DNA of 15,561 nucleotides, taken from positions 1 to 15,561 of the forward strand of contig JANQLI010000242.1 of assembly GCA_028280675.1 (NCBI GenBank), given 5' to 3'. Each line of letters opens with the position of its first letter. Positions within the stretch are counted from its first letter, which is position 1. The notes under the pieces were generated by a model. It did no database searches. It was not told the DNA's origin and saw nothing but the letters and a program-made list of their open reading frames with translations. The position numbers and the translations under genes are program-made. This DNA is from Alphaproteobacteria bacterium (GTDB taxonomy: Bacteria; Pseudomonadota; Alphaproteobacteria; SMXP01). Shown in pieces: positions 13,339 through 15,561 of the stretch.

Positions 13339-15417
13339 ATGGCACGTAAGACGCCACTCGCAGATTATCGCAATATCGGAATCATGGCGCATATTGATGC
13401 GGGTAAAACGACAACTACGGAACGTATTCTCTATTACACCGGTCGTTCGCATAAGATCGGTGAGGTTCATGATGGTGCGGCCACCATGGACTGGATGGAG
13501 CAAGAGCAAGAGCGTGGCATTACCATTACCTCGGCTGCGACAACTTGCTTTTGGAATGACAAGCGCGTCAATATTATTGACACGCCAGGTCACGTGGACT
13601 TTACCATTGAGGTAGAACGGTCACTTCGGGTTCTTGACGGCGCAGTGGCCGTTTTTGATTCTGTGGCGGGTGTTGAGCCGCAGTCCGAAACCGTGTGGCG
13701 TCAGGCTGATAAATACGGTGTGCCACGTATGTGTTTCGTCAACAAGATGGACCGTATGGGCGCGGATTTTTATCGCTGCGTTGATATGATCGTCGATCGT
13801 CTGGGTGCGGTGCCGCTTGTCACGCAATTGCCGATTGGCGCTGAGGCAGAATTTGCAGGCTGTGTTGACCTTCTCAAAATGCAGGCGATCATCTGGAAAG
13901 ATGAAAACCTTGGCGCGGAATTCGAGTATGTTGATATTCCGGCTGACCTTGCGGATAAAGCGGCTGAGTATCGAGAGAAGCTTGTTGAAACCGCTATCGA
14001 GCAAGATGAAGAACTGCTTGAAGCTTATCTCGAAGGCAATGAGCCGACAGAAGATCAGCTCAAAGCGTGTATCCGGAAAGGCACCATCGCCCTTGACTTT
14101 GTGCCCGTGCTTTGTGGCACCGCCTTTAAGAACAAAGGCGTGCAGCCTCTTTTGGATGCGGTTGTTGACTACATGCCGTCACCGCTTGAAGTGCCGGCCA
14201 TTAAAGGTATTCATCCCGATACGGAAGAAGAGATGGAGCGCAAATCATCGGACGATGAACCTGCATCCGGTCTCGCCTTTAAAATTATGAACGACCCATT
14301 TGTGGGGTCATTGACCTTTGTGCGCATTTATTCCGGTGTGATTAAGTCAGGTGATACGATCATCAACTCGGTGAAGGGCAAGAAGCAACGCATTGGCCGG
14401 ATGCTGGAAATGCACTCCAATTCACGTGAAGACATTAAAGAAGCCTACGCCGGTGACATCGTGGCGATTGCGTCTTTGAAAGATTGCACCACCGGGGACA
14501 CGCTGTGTGATCCGCTGAAGCCTGTGATCCTTGAGCGCATGGAATTCCCAGATCCTGTTATCGAAGTCGCTGTGGAACCAAAAACCAAAGCCGACCAAGA
14601 GAAAATGGGTGTCGCTCTCTCGCGTTTGGCGCAGGAAGATCCCTCTTTCCGCGTGAACTCAGATGAAGAATCCGGTCAGACCATTATTAAAGGCATGGGC
14701 GAGCTTCACCTCGACATTATTGTTGATCGTATGAAGCGTGAATTCAACGTGGAAGCAAATGTGGGCGCCCCTCAAGTGGCGTACCGCGAAACTATTTCCA
14801 AACCTTACACTTGTGATTACACCCATAAGAAACAAACCGGTGGGTCGGGTCAGTTTGCCCGCGTGAAAATCGAATTCACCCCTGGCGAGCCTGGGTCCGG
14901 TTTTGAATTCGAAAGCAAAATCGTCGGCGGGAACGTGCCTAAAGAATATATCCCAGGTGTTGAGAAGGGCCTTGTCCTTGCGCAAGAAACCGGTGTTTTG
15001 GTTGGTTTCCCGTGCATCGACTTTAAAGCCACCTTGGTGGATGGTGCGTATCACGATGTTGACTCGAACGTGATGACTTTTGAGATCGCAGCGCGGGCTG
15101 CCTTCCGTGAAGCTGCGCAAGCGGCAGGTCCAAAGCTTCTTGAGCCGATGATGCGCGTCGAGGTGATTACACCGGAAGATTATATGGGTGATGTGATCGG
15201 TGACTTGAACAGTCGCCGTGGTCAGATCCAAGGCTCTGAGCAGCGCGGGAATGCCACCGCGATCACTGCCATGGTGCCGCTTGCGAACATGTTTGGGTAT
15301 GTCAATAACTTGCGGTCTATGACCCAAGGGCGCGCCCAATACAGCATGTTCTTCGATCATTATGAACAGGTTCCACAAGCTGTGTCCGATGAAGTTCGGG
15401 CAAAGCTTGCTGGGTAA
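13339..15417 (+). CDS. fusA: Elongation factor G
   Basis: EF-G is the GTPase that moves tRNA and mRNA through the ribosome after each peptide bond, and works with RRF in ribosome recycling. The product has 692 residues, normal for the alphaproteobacterial form (E. coli 704, which has a short extra loop before DTPGH that is absent here). The GTPase domain shows AHIDAGKT (17-24), the switch I segment EQERGITITSAAT, DTPGHVDF (81-88) and NKMD (135-138). Domain II covers roughly 300-395, III 400-475, IV 476-600 and V to the end. His572 in the domain IV tip (AYHDVDS) matches E. coli His583, needed for translocation. It starts 20 nt after rpsG with AAGG upstream, and ends in tandem stops TAA-TAG. 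Confidence 0.99.
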   Translation: MARKTPLADYRNIGIMAHIDAGKTTTTERILYYTGRSHKIGEVHDGAATMDWMEQEQERGITITSAATTCFWNDKRVNIIDTPGHVDFTIEVERSLRVLDGAVAVFDSVAGVEPQSETVWRQADKYGVPRMCFVNKMDRMGADFYRCVDMIVDRLGAVPLVTQLPIGAEAEFAGCVDLLKMQAIIWKDENLGAEFEYVDIPADLADKAAEYREKLVETAIEQDEELLEAYLEGNEPTEDQLKACIRKGTIALDFVPVLCGTAFKNKGVQPLLDAVVDYMPSPLEVPAIKGIHPDTEEEMERKSSDDEPASGLAFKIMNDPFVGSLTFVRIYSGVIKSGDTIINSVKGKKQRIGRMLEMHSNSREDIKEAYAGDIVAIASLKDCTTGDTLCDPLKPVILERMEFPDPVIEVAVEPKTKADQEKMGVALSRLAQEDPSFRVNSDEESGQTIIKGMGELHLDIIVDRMKREFNVEANVGAPQVAYRETISKPYTCDYTHKKQTGGSGQFARVKIEFTPGEPGSGFEFESKIVGGNVPKEYIPGVEKGLVLAQETGVLVGFPCIDFKATLVDGAYHDVDSNVMTFEIAARAAFREAAQAAGPKLLEPMMRVEVITPEDYMGDVIGDLNSRRGQIQGSEQRGNATAITAMVPLANMFGYVNNLRSMTQGRAQYSMFFDHYEQVPQAVSDEVRAKLAG

Positions 15418-15465
15418 TAGAGTATTAACACATTGGTTTAGCCGTCAGAATACGGAGCAGATAAA

Positions 15466-15561
15466 ATGGCCAAAGAGAAGTTTGAGCGTAATAAGCCGCA
15501 TTGTAACATTGGGACGATTGGTCACGTTGATCATGGTAAGACGACGTTGACGGCGGCGATT
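15466..15561 (+). CDS. tuf: Elongation factor Tu, 5' part only (cut by window edge)
   Basis: EF-Tu brings aminoacyl-tRNA to the ribosome as a GTP complex. Only the first 32 codons are in the window: MAKEKFERNKPHCNIGTIGH followed by VDHGKTTLTAAI, which contains the P-loop GHVDHGKT. This opening is essentially diagnostic for bacterial EF-Tu. GGAG (15454-15457) lies 8 nt before the ATG. It follows fusA after 48 nt, with no terminator between, so the two are likely co-transcribed. Many alphaproteobacteria have a second copy before tRNA-Trp and secE, outside the left edge here; whether this genome does cannot be told. Confidence 0.97.
   Translation, partial: MAKEKFERNKPHCNIGTIGHVDHGKTTLTAAI

Noticed and set aside
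1..15561. Mobile elements, CRISPR arrays, phage genes or an undescribed multi-gene system
   Set aside because: Every long frame on the + strand is a core translation, transcription or secretion gene in conserved order; no repeat arrays, transposase motifs or anomalous islands are seen.

Overview
This window is the ribosomal-protein / RNA-polymerase / str gene cluster of a bacterium, almost certainly an alphaproteobacterium. The clues are the gene order tRNA-Trp, secE, nusG, rplKAJL, rpoBC, rpsLG, fusA, tuf with the rpoBC and str blocks directly joined (in E. coli they lie far apart), and protein ends typical of that class: RpoB of about 1360 residues, RpoC of about 1420 with a Pro/Ala-rich tail, and an EF-Tu starting MAKEKFERNKPHCNIGTIGH. 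The order and family below class level cannot be fixed from the sequence alone. All genes lie on the + strand. Every reading frame is intact; only the tRNA (left edge) and tuf (right edge) are cut by the window.

Layout. (1) 1-40: 3' end of tRNA-Trp. (2) 77-829: secE and nusG. (3) 891-2022: rplK and rplA, 4 nt apart. (4) 2023-2418: a 396-nt structured leader, then rplJ (GTG start at 2419) and rplL to 3364. The leader sits where the L10/L12 autoregulatory target is found in other bacteria. (5) 3365-3545: a spacer with three successive stem-loops, in the position of the known E. coli rplL-rpoB attenuator and RNase III site. (6) 3546-11982: rpoB and rpoC with a 97-nt spacer that holds a strong hairpin. 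(7) 12019-12061: an intrinsic terminator closing the rpoBC unit. (8) 12062-12463: about 400 nt with no credible gene, containing a candidate promoter, phased A-tracts, hairpins and a repeated 12-mer. (9) 12464-15561: rpsL, rpsG, fusA and the start of tuf, tightly packed.

How the genes work together: RpoB and RpoC form the catalytic core of RNA polymerase, and NusG tunes its elongation and couples it to ribosomes. L11, L1, L10, L7/L12, S12 and S7 are ribosomal proteins, several of them around the factor-binding and decoding centres. EF-G and EF-Tu are the GTPases that use the L7/L12 stalk. SecE is part of the protein-export channel. Clustering keeps transcription and translation machinery in proportion, with hairpins between blocks as likely control points.

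No mobile element, CRISPR array or undescribed protein system is visible. The points worth a second look are the RNA-level structures in the spacers and a few residue-level oddities.
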